Of a stretch of 38,768 bases of DNA, positions 25,601-34,104 are shown one piece after another. Below the pieces are notes generated by a model, which was given only the letters and a program-made list of their open reading frames with translations, had not been told where the DNA came from and made no database searches. The position numbers were made by a program, and so were the translations under genes. Every line of letters begins with the position of its first letter. Position 1 is the first letter of the stretch. Origin of the DNA: Rhizobium sp. Q54 (GTDB lineage: Bacteria; Pseudomonadota; Alphaproteobacteria; SMXS01); NCBI GenBank assembly GCA_945907245.1, contig CAMDTB010000030.1, forward strand, positions 1-38,768, read 5' to 3'.

Positions 25601-26055
25601 GCCCGCCAGCCCTGGACGACGTCGGACAAATGGCCGGGCAGCTGTCCGTCCGGAACGCGCGTCAGGTCCTTGCGCAACCGCGCGGTCACCGACGCTTCCG
25701 TTTCATCATCGAGCGCCTCCATGAGATGGCCCAGCGCCTTGGCCGGCGCGACCAGCACCAGGTGGTCGAACTCGCCGCGCCGATGAGCCGCATTCAATTC
25801 GCCGCCGATCCCGCGCAGGAAGTCGATCTTGCCTGCGGTATGCAGGTCCAGCCTGGGCTCCATGGCGTGACGCGTCGGACCGCTGCTTTCGTGGCTTCGG
25901 CCCGGACGGTCGGCCCCCAGGCGGCGGGTCATCTCGTGGACGACCGGCGAGTCGAATTCCGTCACCGTGTCGAAGACCATTTCGCCGACACGTTTCTCGA
26001 CGAACCGCACGCGGCCGCCATCCGCGATCACGAACAAGGTCCTTTGCTTCTTCAT
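25570..26055 (-). CDS. Host-attachment family protein (second paralogue)
   Basis: 161 residues from the ATG at 26055; the ribosome site is weak. Begins MKKQRTLFVIADGGRVRFVEKR, then LHTAGKIDFLRGIGGELNAAHRRGEFDHLVLVAPAKALGHLMEAL, EASVTARLRKDLTRVPDGQL and a proline-containing tail. Same family as the gene at 8582-8986, longer in the middle. Function not established. Its stop lies inside the 3' end of the glycosyltransferase gene (31-base convergent overlap). An Fnr/FixK-like site precedes it at 26117-26130. Confidence 0.82.
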   Translation of the reverse strand: MKKQRTLFVIADGGRVRFVEKRVGEMVFDTVTEFDSPVVHEMTRRLGADRPGRSHESSGPTRHAMEPRLDLHTAGKIDFLRGIGGELNAAHRRGEFDHLVLVAPAKALGHLMEALDDETEASVTARLRKDLTRVPDGQLPGHLSDVVQGWRAQRPVGAASS

Positions 26056-26116
26056 GGCAGGTCCGTCCAGATCAGGTTTGATCCGGACAGGATAGCGACC
26101 TCCGCCGCCGGTGTAT

Positions 26117-26130
26117 TTGCGCAGGATCAA
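26117..26130. promoter_or_regulatory. Fnr/FixK-like box
   Basis: TTGCGCAGGATCAA fits TTG(A/C)-N6-(T/G)CAA, the FixK2-type pattern, and 8 of 10 positions of the Fnr consensus. Centred about 68 bases before the second host-attachment start, a suitable place for an activator. The matching site before the first paralogue strengthens the case. Pattern match only. Confidence 0.45.
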
Positions 26131-26194
26131 CAGGCGAGGGCCGATATTCAGCGATCGTCGCTGCCCCGGCCGTACGGCCCGGCAGCGGACAGGC

Positions 26195-27256
26195 TCACTC
26201 CCTGACTGGCTGGCAGACCGCGCGCACGTCCTTCCACTGCTGATCGGTGAGGGCCGGCCGGGTCGCCCCCGGCGGCTTGTGGCCGTGCATCAGCGCCGAC
26301 CGGTCGGCGAGCGGCGGATGGGTGCGCAGGAAACCGGTGAAGTTGATCCTGTCCTTCTGCTTCTCCGCCATCCGGTCGAAGAAGTCGGCCAGCCCGTTCG
26401 CCCTGATGCCTGCCTTGTCCAGCAACTCGAGCGCGGCACTGTCGGCCTGCGCCTCGTCCCTGCGACCGTAGTTCAGCATCAGCACCATGGTGCCCACCGC
26501 GCCGACGTCGCCGCTGATGCCGGTGACGATGAGCTGGATGCCGGCCACGTCGATCAGCCGCTTCAGCGGGTGCCGGTGCTTCACATGGCCGATCTCGTGG
26601 GCGAGGACGCCGGCCACCTCGTCGGGCGTCGCCGCCTGCTGGATCAGCCCGTCGAGCAGGACGACGTGCCCGCCGGTCGCGGCGAAGGCGTTGACCTCGT
26701 CGCCCGCGCGCACATGCACGGTGATCGGCTGGCGCAGGCCGGCGCCCTCGCTCAGCCGTTCGGCGAGATCGTCGAGTGCGGCGAGGCCCGCCGCGCCGGT
26801 GCAGGGCTTGTCGAACATGGCCTCGTCATTGACCATCTCCGCGCCGATCCTGTTGGACCATGCCGCCGGAAACACCGCGACGAGACCATCCTTGATCAGC
26901 GGATATCCTGCCCACACCAGCGCCAGCACGGCGACGATGGCGCCGGCGGTCAGCGCCGCCATGCGGTATCCCCGCGTCGGCTGCTGATCGCCCAGCGAAG
27001 GTACCACCGCCAGCATCGCCCGGAAAACGCCGGGTCCGGTCGCCGTCAGCCGCTCGTCCGCGTCCCGGCCCGGCGCAAGAACGACCCGGTTGCCGTCGCC
27101 CTCGTCGGAGACCAGCGCGAGCGTCGCATAGGGCCAGGAGATCACGTCGCCATCCGGGAAGCGGATTTCCAGCGCATTGATGGTCGGCGCCGCGACGCAG
27201 GCGCGCCCCGCCGCCGAGAGGCCGTCATAAAGCGTGGCTTCGTAGGATTCGCTCAT
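26195..27256 (-). CDS. M48-family metallopeptidase with N-terminal domain and membrane helix
   Basis: 353 residues. A beta-rich N-terminal domain (about 1-75, [21 protein letters not shown]) precedes one membrane helix (about 98-120). The zinc peptidase domain follows: [13 protein letters not shown] with HExxH at 220-224, and the third ligand Glu268 in [14 protein letters not shown]. This is the Ste24/BepA-like group acting in envelope protein quality control. The ATG follows the DUF898 stop by one base (TGAGATG), so the two are an operon and probably act together on the membrane. Confidence 0.9.
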   Translation of the reverse strand: MSESYEATLYDGLSAAGRACVAAPTINALEIRFPDGDVISWPYATLALVSDEGDGNRVVLAPGRDADERLTATGPGVFRAMLAVVPSLGDQQPTRGYRMAALTAGAIVAVLALVWAGYPLIKDGLVAVFPAAWSNRIGAEMVNDEAMFDKPCTGAAGLAALDDLAERLSEGAGLRQPITVHVRAGDEVNAFAATGGHVVLLDGLIQQAATPDEVAGVLAHEIGHVKHRHPLKRLIDVAGIQLIVTGISGDVGAVGTMVLMLNYGRRDEAQADSAALELLDKAGIRANGLADFFDRMAEKQKDRINFTGFLRTHPPLADRSALMHGHKPPGATRPALTDQQWKDVRAVCQPVRE

Positions 27257-27257
27257 C

Positions 27258-28346
27258 TCAGAGGAACGCCTCGCCCAGCCCTTCGCCGAAGCGCGGTTGA
27301 AGCGCCGTGTTCTGGGAGATTTTCGTGAAGTCCGGCTCGCCGTGGATTTCGATGTTCGACGCGGCGAAACGCAGGATGCGCAGCTGCACCCACGGATAGG
27401 CGATGTACTGGGTGAACACCACCAGCAGGAAGTTGACGATCATGAACTTGGCGTATCGGCCGCCGGTCACCGGCGCCGCGAACCGCACGCCCTCGAATTC
27501 CATGCCGGCGAAGATGGTGCGGATCACCGCCGCCCAGTACCAGTACATCGCGATCGCCGACATGAGCAGCACCAGCAGCCCGATGCCGATGGTACCGAGC
27601 CCCTGCAACACAGCCGCCCTCTCGGCGGCGTCCCCTTGTCCCGACGCCTGATTAATCTGGTAGATGGCGAAGCCCATGATGACCAGCGCCACGAGACGCA
27701 GGATTCCTGGCCCGATGTAGTATTTGAACAGCGGCTTCCAGTCGGCGTCGAATGTCAGCCGCCCGCTGCCGAACCAGACATTGTTGAGGATGTAACGGTA
27801 GACCATGATCGTCACGAACGGCGTCGCGAGACCCACGGTCAGTACCTGCAAAAGCAGGCTCAGCATGTAGAGCCCGGTATATTTGAACGCCGAACCGCCC
27901 AGCGCCGCGCGGATGCCGCGCCACTTGGTCCGCGACAGCCGGTAGGTCATCACCCGGTAGATCGCCGCGCCGAACAACGCGAACATGACCAGGTAGGTGC
28001 CGCCCATGATCGTGCCGCCGACCAGCAAATCGCCCGATTTCAGCAGGTAATAGCCGAAGAAATACACGCCCATCAGCGGCGCCACCACCAGCACCAGCAC
28101 AATCAGGAAACCCACGAACAGCTCCAGCCCGCGGCCGGTGTATTCGAACGGATCGCCCTTGTAGGACAGGCTCGACCACAGGTAGCGGCGGACGTTCGTG
28201 CGCCACCAGAAGCGGTAGATGCCCAGCGTCACCAGGGTCAGCAGCAGGCCCATGAGGTGGATCGCCAGGAGGTTGCCGCCATCCCCGCCGGCCTTCAGCC
28301 GGTCAGGCTGCGGCGCGTCGATCCGCGCCTCGAGGACCTCCGACAT
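27258..28346 (-). CDS. DUF898 (YjgN-like) membrane protein
   Basis: 362 residues. Six to eight hydrophobic segments; the family signature is [34 protein letters not shown], repeated in part by [15 protein letters not shown] and [23 protein letters not shown], and [25 protein letters not shown]898 proteins are inner-membrane proteins of unknown function. The ATG at 28346 has a run of eight G residues five bases upstream as ribosome site. Paired with an M48 peptidase, a recurring association in proteobacteria. Divergent from thrS with a 153-base shared upstream region. Confidence 0.88.
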   Translation of the reverse strand: MSEVLEARIDAPQPDRLKAGGDGGNLLAIHLMGLLLTLVTLGIYRFWWRTNVRRYLWSSLSYKGDPFEYTGRGLELFVGFLIVLVLVVAPLMGVYFFGYYLLKSGDLLVGGTIMGGTYLVMFALFGAAIYRVMTYRLSRTKWRGIRAALGGSAFKYTGLYMLSLLLQVLTVGLATPFVTIMVYRYILNNVWFGSGRLTFDADWKPLFKYYIGPGILRLVALVIMGFAIYQINQASGQGDAAERAAVLQGLGTIGIGLLVLLMSAIAMYWYWAAVIRTIFAGMEFEGVRFAAPVTGGRYAKFMIVNFLLVVFTQYIAYPWVQLRILRFAASNIEIHGEPDFTKISQNTALQPRFGEGLGEAFL

Positions 28347-28440
28347 CAATTCCCCCCCCAAACCATCATGGATTGCCGAAACCGCCGCGAGGATACCAGC
28401 GGCGGCGGCGCGCAGATAGGCCGTAAAGGGCCCGGGCCGC

Positions 28441-28468
28441 TTGACACCCCGGCAAATCGGACTAGGGT
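28441..28468 (+). promoter_or_regulatory. Candidate thrS promoter
   Basis: TTGACA (28441-28446), 16 bases, TAGGGT (28463-28468), ending 31 bases before the thrS ATG. The -35 is perfect and the -10 matches three of six positions. Confidence 0.5.
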
Positions 28469-28499
28469 TCCCGGCTCTCACCGGAGCAGCTTTTCGACC

Positions 28500-30482
28500 A
28501 TGGACCAGACAGTAGACAGCCCCGTCAAGATCACCCTGCCCGACGGCAGCGCCCGCCAGTTCGATGGCCCCGTCACCGGTGCCGCGCTGGCCGCCGATAT
28601 CGGGCCCGGCCTCGCCAAGGCAGCCCTCGCCGTCCTCGTCGACGGCCAGGAATGGGACCTGACGCGGACGATCGCGAAGGATGCGCGGGTGTCGATCATC
28701 ACCCGCAAGGACGAGGCTGGGCTGGAGCTGCTGCGCCATGACGCGGCCCATGTGATGGCCGAGGCGGTGAAGGAGTTGTATCCGGACACCCAGGTCACCA
28801 TCGGCCCGGCGATCGAGGACGGCTTCTACTACGACTTCGCCCGCAAGGAGCCGTTCACGCCGGAGGACCTGGAGAAGATCGAGCAGCGCATGCGCGAGAT
28901 CGTCGACCGGGACGAGACCATCGTGCGCGAGGAGTGGGACCGCGACGAGGCCGTCGCGTTCTTCAAGAAGATCGGCGAGGACTACAAGGCCGAGATCATC
29001 GCCTCGATCCCGCAGGGCGAGGCCATCGGCCTCTACCGCCAGGGCAATTTCATCGACCTGTGCCGCGGCCCGCACCTGCCGTCCACCGGCAAGCTGGGCA
29101 AGGCGTTCAAGCTGATGAAGCTGGCCGGCGCCTACTGGCGCGGCAATTCCGACAACGAGATGCTCCAGCGCATCTACGGCACGGCCTGGCGCGACGACAA
29201 GGAACTCAAGGACTATTTGTTCCGGCTGGAAGAGGCGGAAAAGCGCGACCACCGCCGCATCGGCCGCGAGATGGACCTCTATCATCTGCAGGAAGAGGCG
29301 CAGGGGTCCGTGTTCTGGCACCCGAAGGGCTATGTCATCTGGCAGGCGCTGGAGCAATATCTGCGCCGCCGGCTGACGGCCCATGGCTATGTGGAGGTAA
29401 AGACCCCGCAGCTGCTGGATTCGCGCTTCTGGGAGCAGTCCGGCCACTGGTCCAAGTTCCGCGAGAACATGTTCGTGGTGCCGGACGAGATCCCCAGCGT
29501 CGATGACGACAAGCCGATCGTGTCCGGCGAGTCCAGGCTGATGGCGCTCAAGCCGATGAACTGTCCGGCGCATATCCAGATCTTCAAGAACGACATCCGC
29601 TCCTACCGCGACCTGCCGATCCGCATGGCGGAATTTGGCTGCTGCCACCGCAACGAGGCCCACGGCGCGCTGCACGGCCTGATGCGGGTGCGGCAGATGA
29701 CGCAGGACGATGCGCACATCTTTTGCCGCGTCGACCAGATCGTCGGCGAGACCAAGGCGTTCTGCGAGCTGCTGGCCAGCGTCTACGAGCACCTCGGCTT
29801 CACCGACGTGGCGGTCAAGCTGGCCACCCGCCCGGACAATCCGGCGCTGCGCGGCGGCACCGAGGAGACCTGGGACCAGGCCGAGCGCCTGCTGGCCGAG
29901 GCGGTCACCGCGGCCGGGCTGGAGTTCAGCTATTCACCGGGCGAAGGCGCGTTCTACGGCCCCAAGCTGGAGTTCCACCTGCGCGACGCCATCGGCCGGT
30001 CGTGGCAGTGCGGCACGCTGCAGCTCGATTTCGTGCTGCCCGAGCGGCTCGACGCCAACTATATCGGCGAGGACGGCGCCAAGCACCGCCCGGTCATGCT
30101 CCACCGCGCGATCCTGGGCTCGTTCGAGCGCTTCATCGGCATGCTGGTCGAGCATTACGCCGGCAAGTTCCCGTTGTGGCTGGCGCCGGTGCAGGCGGTG
30201 GTCGCCACCATCACCCAGGACGGCGACGACTACGCGAGCGAGGTGGTGGCCGCGCTGAAGCAGGCGGGCATCCGCGCCGAGGCGGACCTGCGCAACGAGA
30301 AGATCAACTACAAGGTGCGGGAGCACAGTGTCGCCAAGGTGCCGGTCATCATGGTGATCGGCCGCAAGGAAGCCGAGGAGCGCACCGTCTCGGTACGCCG
30401 CCTTGGCTCCAACGACCAGAAGGTCGAGGGCGTGGACGCCGTCATCGCCGCCTTGCGCGAAGAAGCCGCGCCGCCTGCCTGA
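28500..30482 (+). CDS. thrS: Threonyl-tRNA synthetase
   Basis: 660 residues, full length. TGS domain at about 8-68 ([17 protein letters not shown]), editing domain with the HxxxH pair His80/His84 ([14 protein letters not shown]) and its later Cys/His site [11 protein letters not shown]. The class II catalytic core follows with the zinc ligand in [12 protein letters not shown], motif 2 in [16 protein letters not shown], the His of QDDAHIFC, and motif 3-like [17 protein letters not shown]. The anticodon-binding domain closes the protein. Charges tRNA-Thr and edits Ser-tRNA. Followed 99 bases later by infC, the classic thrS-infC order. Confidence 0.98.
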   Translation: MDQTVDSPVKITLPDGSARQFDGPVTGAALAADIGPGLAKAALAVLVDGQEWDLTRTIAKDARVSIITRKDEAGLELLRHDAAHVMAEAVKELYPDTQVTIGPAIEDGFYYDFARKEPFTPEDLEKIEQRMREIVDRDETIVREEWDRDEAVAFFKKIGEDYKAEIIASIPQGEAIGLYRQGNFIDLCRGPHLPSTGKLGKAFKLMKLAGAYWRGNSDNEMLQRIYGTAWRDDKELKDYLFRLEEAEKRDHRRIGREMDLYHLQEEAQGSVFWHPKGYVIWQALEQYLRRRLTAHGYVEVKTPQLLDSRFWEQSGHWSKFRENMFVVPDEIPSVDDDKPIVSGESRLMALKPMNCPAHIQIFKNDIRSYRDLPIRMAEFGCCHRNEAHGALHGLMRVRQMTQDDAHIFCRVDQIVGETKAFCELLASVYEHLGFTDVAVKLATRPDNPALRGGTEETWDQAERLLAEAVTAAGLEFSYSPGEGAFYGPKLEFHLRDAIGRSWQCGTLQLDFVLPERLDANYIGEDGAKHRPVMLHRAILGSFERFIGMLVEHYAGKFPLWLAPVQAVVATITQDGDDYASEVVAALKQAGIRAEADLRNEKINYKVREHSVAKVPVIMVIGRKEAEERTVSVRRLGSNDQKVEGVDAVIAALREEAAPPA

Positions 30483-30568
30483 ACGGCTGGACTTGCCTGA
30501 GGGTTGCGCCTATCTTTACGGCTTGCACCGTGGCGCTCACACGCCGCGTGGATGCTTTTGGACACTAC

Positions 30569-30584
30569 GGGAGAGACTTTCATA
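30569..30584 (+). promoter_or_regulatory. infC ribosome site with AUA start
   Basis: GGGAGAG (30569-30575) is followed after six bases by ATA (30582-30584), in frame with infC. The first in-frame ATG (30597) is 21 bases from this site and has no ribosome site of its own. infC genes are known for rare starts that IF-3 discriminates against (AUU in E. coli), a form of autoregulation. Confidence 0.7.
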
Positions 30585-31118
30585 GCCAGACCACCAATGC
30601 AGGCGCCGCCGAACCGGGAGGGTCCGCGCGCCAATGAGGAGATCAGGGTTCCGCGGGTTCGCCTGATCGACGCAACCGGAGAGAATGTCGGGGTTGTCAC
30701 CATCGAGAAGGCGCTCGCCACCGCGGCGGCAGCCGGTCTCGATCTCGTCGAGATTTCGCCCAACGCCGATCCGCCCGTTTGCAAGGTTCTCGATTACGGC
30801 AAGTTCAAGTACGAGGCCCAGAAGAAGGCCAACATTGCCCGCAAGAACCAGAAGGTCATCGAGGTCAAGGAAATCAAGATGCGCCCCGGCATCGACGAGC
30901 ATGACTACCAGGTCAAGCTCCGCGCCATGCACCGCTTCTTCGAGGAAGGCGACAAGGTGAAGGTCACCCTGCGCTTCCGCGGCCGCGAGATGGCCCATCA
31001 GGACATCGGCGTCGATCTGCTCAAGCGGGTCCAGGAAGACCTGACCGAACAGGCCAAGGTGGAAAGCTTCCCGCGCCTTGAAGGCAAGCAGATGACCATG
31101 GTGATGGCGCCCAAGTAA
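30582..31118 (+). CDS. infC: Translation initiation factor IF-3
   Basis: 178 residues if read from the AUA at 30582 (E. coli IF-3 has 180). N-domain: [32 protein letters not shown] and [27 protein letters not shown]-domain: [48 protein letters not shown]-3 keeps 30S and 50S apart and checks start codon and initiator tRNA. From AUA the product starts [20 protein letters not shown], as in homologues. ATG at 30597 (173 residues) is the conservative alternative. Ended by a strong terminator at 31146. Confidence 0.96.
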   Translation: MARPPMQAPPNREGPRANEEIRVPRVRLIDATGENVGVVTIEKALATAAAAGLDLVEISPNADPPVCKVLDYGKFKYEAQKKANIARKNQKVIEVKEIKMRPGIDEHDYQVKLRAMHRFFEEGDKVKVTLRFRGREMAHQDIGVDLLKRVQEDLTEQAKVESFPRLEGKQMTMVMAPK

Positions 31119-31145
31119 GCGCCGGCTTCACAGAAACGTTCCAGA

Positions 31146-31174
31146 CCCCCGCCAAGTGCGGGGGTTTGTGTTTT
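31146..31174 (+). terminator. Rho-independent terminator after infC
   Basis: A perfect 7-bp stem CCCCCGC/GCGGGGG (31146-31152, 31158-31164), 5-base loop, followed by TTTGTGTTTT. Located 27 bases after the infC stop. Confidence 0.88.
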
Positions 31175-31188
31175 GGGGCCACCTTATT

Positions 31189-31277
31189 GATTTCGCGAGC
31201 GAAGCGACGCGATCCAGCCAAGCCGTTGATGGCTGTGTGGCTGAAGGGCTGGACTGCTTCGCGATGCTCGCAGAATC
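31189..31277. repeat. Degenerate intergenic palindromic repeat
   Basis: Two 31-base arms (31189-31219 and 31247-31277) are inverted copies with about 24 matching positions; they include GCGAGC and TCCAGCC blocks. The centre contains a second small inverted pair. The GCGAGCGAAGCGACGCGATCCAG pattern is like dispersed repeats seen in many alphaproteobacteria. It lies between the infC terminator and the TraB/GumN stop. Confidence 0.65.
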
Positions 31278-31297
31278 ACTCGGGGAAAGCGGATAGG

Positions 31298-32209
31298 TCA
31301 ATACCGCTCGACCGCGTACCCCTTCGCCCGCAGCATGGCGATGACGCTCTGATCGCCCACCAGATGGCCGGCGCCGACCACGACGAAATAGGTGCCGCCC
31401 TGCCTGATCAGAGCCTCGATCTTCGGCACCCAGGCGGCGTTGCGGTGGGTGAGGAAGCGGTCATAGGCGCCTTCGTGCTTGTCCAGGTCCTCGCGGATCA
31501 GCCGGTCCATGGCGTCGGTGTCGCCGGTCCGCCAGGCCGTCAGTGTTTGCGCCAGCAGGCCGGTGGACTCGTCGAGGAACCGGATCATGTCGGTGATCAG
31601 CAGGTCGGGATCCTCCTTCGACAGGGTGTCGAGCACGTCGAGCTGCTCGTCGACGGTTTCGAGGCCGGTGACCTGCTTGCCGGCCGCCTTGGCGTCTCGG
31701 GTCAACGCGCTGTCGACGCCGCTGCTGGGATCGGCGCCCTTGCTGACCATATAGCCGACCAGCAGGCCGCTCGCCGCCAGCCAAGGCTGCATGGGCTCGA
31801 GCCTGGCCATGTCCATGGCGAACCTGCCGGCGGTCGCGGTCAGTTCATTGTAGGTTTCGGCCGTCAGCACCTCGCGCAGCGTCTTGCCGTCGGGCAGCGT
31901 GGCGCGCCTGACCATGTTGGCCGCGACCTCGGGCTTGTCCAGTTCGTCCATGTCGACCTCGAACAGCACGGCCTGCGCCTCGGCAAGCGCCTTGTGGATG
32001 CGCGGGTCGTCGCGCCATGGGACGCTGGGCGGCAGGATGTGGAACGAACCGAGGAAGTAGACCGCCGCCGTGTCGGTCCGCAGCGTCCACATGGCCGGGC
32101 CTTGCACCACGGCGCCGGCGGCAGGCGCGGCGGATGCGGCGCCGCTCCATGCCGTGGCGACCAACAGCCCGATCAGTAGGAGGGCGCGGGTGGTCCAGCG
32201 GTGCGTCAT
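31298..32209 (-). CDS. TraB/GumN family protein
   Basis: 303 residues. Signal peptide at 1-28 (RALLLIGLLVATAWSGAASA). The family's paired motifs are present: YFLGSFHILPP (51-61) with the conserved GxxH, a middle Glu in VLFEVDMDEL, and VVVGAGHLVGDQSVIAMLRAKGY near the C-terminus. Resembles TIKI-type metalloprotease folds; bacterial members are exported but without established substrates. It stands alone on the minus strand in the translation-gene block, divergent from rpmI. Confidence 0.9.
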   Translation of the reverse strand: MTHRWTTRALLLIGLLVATAWSGAASAAPAAGAVVQGPAMWTLRTDTAAVYFLGSFHILPPSVPWRDDPRIHKALAEAQAVLFEVDMDELDKPEVAANMVRRATLPDGKTLREVLTAETYNELTATAGRFAMDMARLEPMQPWLAASGLLVGYMVSKGADPSSGVDSALTRDAKAAGKQVTGLETVDEQLDVLDTLSKEDPDLLITDMIRFLDESTGLLAQTLTAWRTGDTDAMDRLIREDLDKHEGAYDRFLTHRNAAWVPKIEALIRQGGTYFVVVGAGHLVGDQSVIAMLRAKGYAVERY

Positions 32210-32272
32210 ACGGTGTCTCCCGGTCGTCGATGGCCCATCATAGACAGCCGGACGAGCCCGTCGCTACGGCGC

Positions 32273-32301
32273 TTGCAACCGCGAAACGCAGACGCTATAA
32301 C
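32273..32301 (+). promoter_or_regulatory. Candidate promoter of rpmI-rplT
   Basis: TTGCAA (32273-32278), 17 bases, TATAAC (32296-32301). The -10 is among the best in the window. It leaves an mRNA leader of roughly 75 bases before rpmI. Confidence 0.7.
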
Positions 32302-32382
32302 GCGCGCCTTGATCGCCCGGCCGGCAGGGCATGCCGTGGCGGTCTTTATCGCTGAACAACATTCGACCAAAAGGAAAGCGAA

Positions 32383-32580
32383 ATGCCCAAGCTAAAGACC
32401 AAATCGGGCGCTAAGAAGCGCTTTAGCCTCACGGCGTCGGGAAAGGTTCGCTCCAACCAGGCGAACAAGCGGCACGGCATGATCAAGCGGACCAACAAGC
32501 AGATCCGCAATCAGCGCGGCACCACCATCCTGTGTGATGCCGATGCGCGTATCGTCAAAAAATTCCTCCCCTACGGCTAA
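32383..32580 (+). CDS. rpmI: 50S ribosomal protein L35
   Basis: 65 residues, normal length. [21 protein letters not shown] and [20 protein letters not shown] are the L35 signature, very Lys/Arg-rich. AAAGGAAAG precedes the ATG by about four bases. First gene of rpmI-rplT. Confidence 0.98.
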   Translation: MPKLKTKSGAKKRFSLTASGKVRSNQANKRHGMIKRTNKQIRNQRGTTILCDADARIVKKFLPYG

Positions 32581-32592
32581 GGAGCTCGCAGC

Positions 32593-32958
32593 ATGGCACG
32601 CGTAAAGCGCGGTGTGACGACGCACGCCCGTCACAAGAAGATCATCGATGCGGCGAAGGGCTACTATGGCCGCCGCAAGAATACCATCCGCATCGCCACC
32701 CAGGCGGTGGAGAAGGCCGGTCAGTACGCCTACCGCGACCGCCGGGCGAAGAAGCGCACGTTCCGCGCCCTGTGGATCCAGCGCATCAACGCCGCCGCGC
32801 GCGAGCACGGCCTGACCTATTCGCGATTTATCAATGGGCTCGTCCTCAGCGGCATCGAGCTCGATCGCAAGGTCCTCTCGGATATCGCCGTCCACGAGCC
32901 CGCAACCTTCGCTTCGCTGGCCAAGCAGGCGCAGGACGCGCTGGCGAAGGCCGCCTGA
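32593..32958 (+). CDS. rplT: 50S ribosomal protein L20
   Basis: 121 residues, normal length. [27 protein letters not shown] is the long basic N-terminal tail that threads 23S r[37 protein letters not shown] is the globular domain. L20 is an early 50S assembly protein and in other bacteria represses its own operon. Lies 12 bases after rpmI with AAGGAG ribosome site. A terminator follows 28 bases after its stop. Confidence 0.98.
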   Translation: MARVKRGVTTHARHKKIIDAAKGYYGRRKNTIRIATQAVEKAGQYAYRDRRAKKRTFRALWIQRINAAAREHGLTYSRFINGLVLSGIELDRKVLSDIAVHEPATFASLAKQAQDALAKAA

Positions 32959-32986
32959 TCCGGGCCTCCTTGCCTTAGTGTTTCGG

Positions 32987-33013
32987 AAAAGGGGGCTGTG
33001 TGCCCCCTTTTTC
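32987..33013 (+). terminator. Intrinsic terminator between rplT and pheS
   Basis: A 10-bp stem AAAAGGGGGC/GCCCCCTTTT (32987-32996, 33002-33011) with 5-base loop and a T-run of five. It ends 14 bases before the pheS ATG, so it must either end the rpmI-rplT transcript with pheS starting elsewhere or act as an attenuator. I saw no phenylalanine-rich leader peptide. Confidence 0.82.
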
Positions 33014-33027
33014 ATGGGAATTTTCCG

Positions 33028-34104
33028 ATGCAGGACACCGACACTCTCCGCAACGACCTTCTCTCACAGATCGCCGCCGCGTCCGACGCGGCCGCGCTGG
33101 AGCAGATCAGGGTTTCCGCCCTGGGCAAGAAGGGCGTCATCTCCGAACTGATGCGCGGCCTGGGCCAGATGAGCCCGGACGAGCGCAAGGCCGCCGGCCC
33201 CGCCCTCAACCGCCTGAAGGACGACGTCGACGGCGCGCTCCGGTCGGCGAAGGAGAAACTGGACGAAGCCGCGCTCGACGCCCGCCTCGCCGGCGAGCGG
33301 ATCGACGTCACCCTGCCGATGCTGCCCGAGGCGCGCGGCACCATCCATCCGGTGAGCCAGGTGATCGACGAGGTCACCGAGATCTTCGCCCAGATGGGCT
33401 TCTCGGTGGCCGAGGGTCCGGACATCGAGGAGGACTTCTACAACTTCACCGCCCTCAACATTCCGCCGGAGCACCCTGCCCGGCAGATGCACGACACCTT
33501 CTACCTGCCCGAGCGGCCGGACGGGACGCGGCGCGTGCTGCGCACCCACACCAGCCCGGTGCAGATCCGCACCATGCTGAACTCGAAGCCGCCGCTGCGC
33601 ATCATCGCGCCGGGCCGCACCTTCCGCTGCGACAGCGACCAGACACACACGCCCATGTTCCACCAGGTCGAGGCGCTGGTGATCGACGAATCGACCCATA
33701 TGGGCCACCTGAAGGGCTGCATCGAGGCGTTCTGCCGCGCGTTCTTTGAGGTCGACGAAGTGAAGATGCGCTTCCGCCCCAGCTATTTCCCGTTCACCGA
33801 GCCGTCGGCCGAGGTCGACATCGGCTGCCGCCGCGACGGCGGCGAACTGCGCATCGGCGAGGGCGACGACTGGCTGGAGATCATGGGCTGCGGTATGGTG
33901 CACCCGAAGGTGCTGGAGCATGGCGGCATCGACCCGAGCAAGTACCAGGGCTTCGCCTTCGGCATGGGCATCGACCGCATCGCCATGCTGAAATACGGCG
34001 CGCCCGACCTGCGCGCGTTCTTCGACAGCGACCTGCGCTGGCTGCGCCACTACGGCTTTTCGGCCCTCAACGTCCCTACCCTTGGACAGGGAATCAGCCG
34101 ATGA
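33028..34104 (+). CDS. pheS: Phenylalanyl-tRNA synthetase alpha subunit
   Basis: 358 residues from the ATG at 33028. An N-terminal coiled coil (about 1-90) is followed by the class II core: [22 protein letters not shown], motif 2 in [22 protein letters not shown], and motif 3 in [17 protein letters not shown]. Works as an alpha2-beta2 enzyme with PheT. Its only obvious upstream ribosome site, GGGAA, is weak. It overlaps pheT by four bases (ATGA). A terminator-like hairpin lies right before the start. Confidence 0.97.
   Translation: MQDTDTLRNDLLSQIAAASDAAALEQIRVSALGKKGVISELMRGLGQMSPDERKAAGPALNRLKDDVDGALRSAKEKLDEAALDARLAGERIDVTLPMLPEARGTIHPVSQVIDEVTEIFAQMGFSVAEGPDIEEDFYNFTALNIPPEHPARQMHDTFYLPERPDGTRRVLRTHTSPVQIRTMLNSKPPLRIIAPGRTFRCDSDQTHTPMFHQVEALVIDESTHMGHLKGCIEAFCRAFFEVDEVKMRFRPSYFPFTEPSAEVDIGCRRDGGELRIGEGDDWLEIMGCGMVHPKVLEHGGIDPSKYQGFAFGMGIDRIAMLKYGAPDLRAFFDSDLRWLRHYGFSALNVPTLGQGISR

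Noticed and set aside
24397-26205. 602-codon plus-strand frame across the glycosyltransferase and host-attachment genes
   Set aside because: Arg-rich shadow translation in the wrong frame; the GT4 motifs are in another frame.
32959-33027. PheL-type leader peptide for pheST attenuation
   Set aside because: No short frame with clustered phenylalanine codons precedes the terminator; the few Phe codons after it are in the pheS leader and not clustered.
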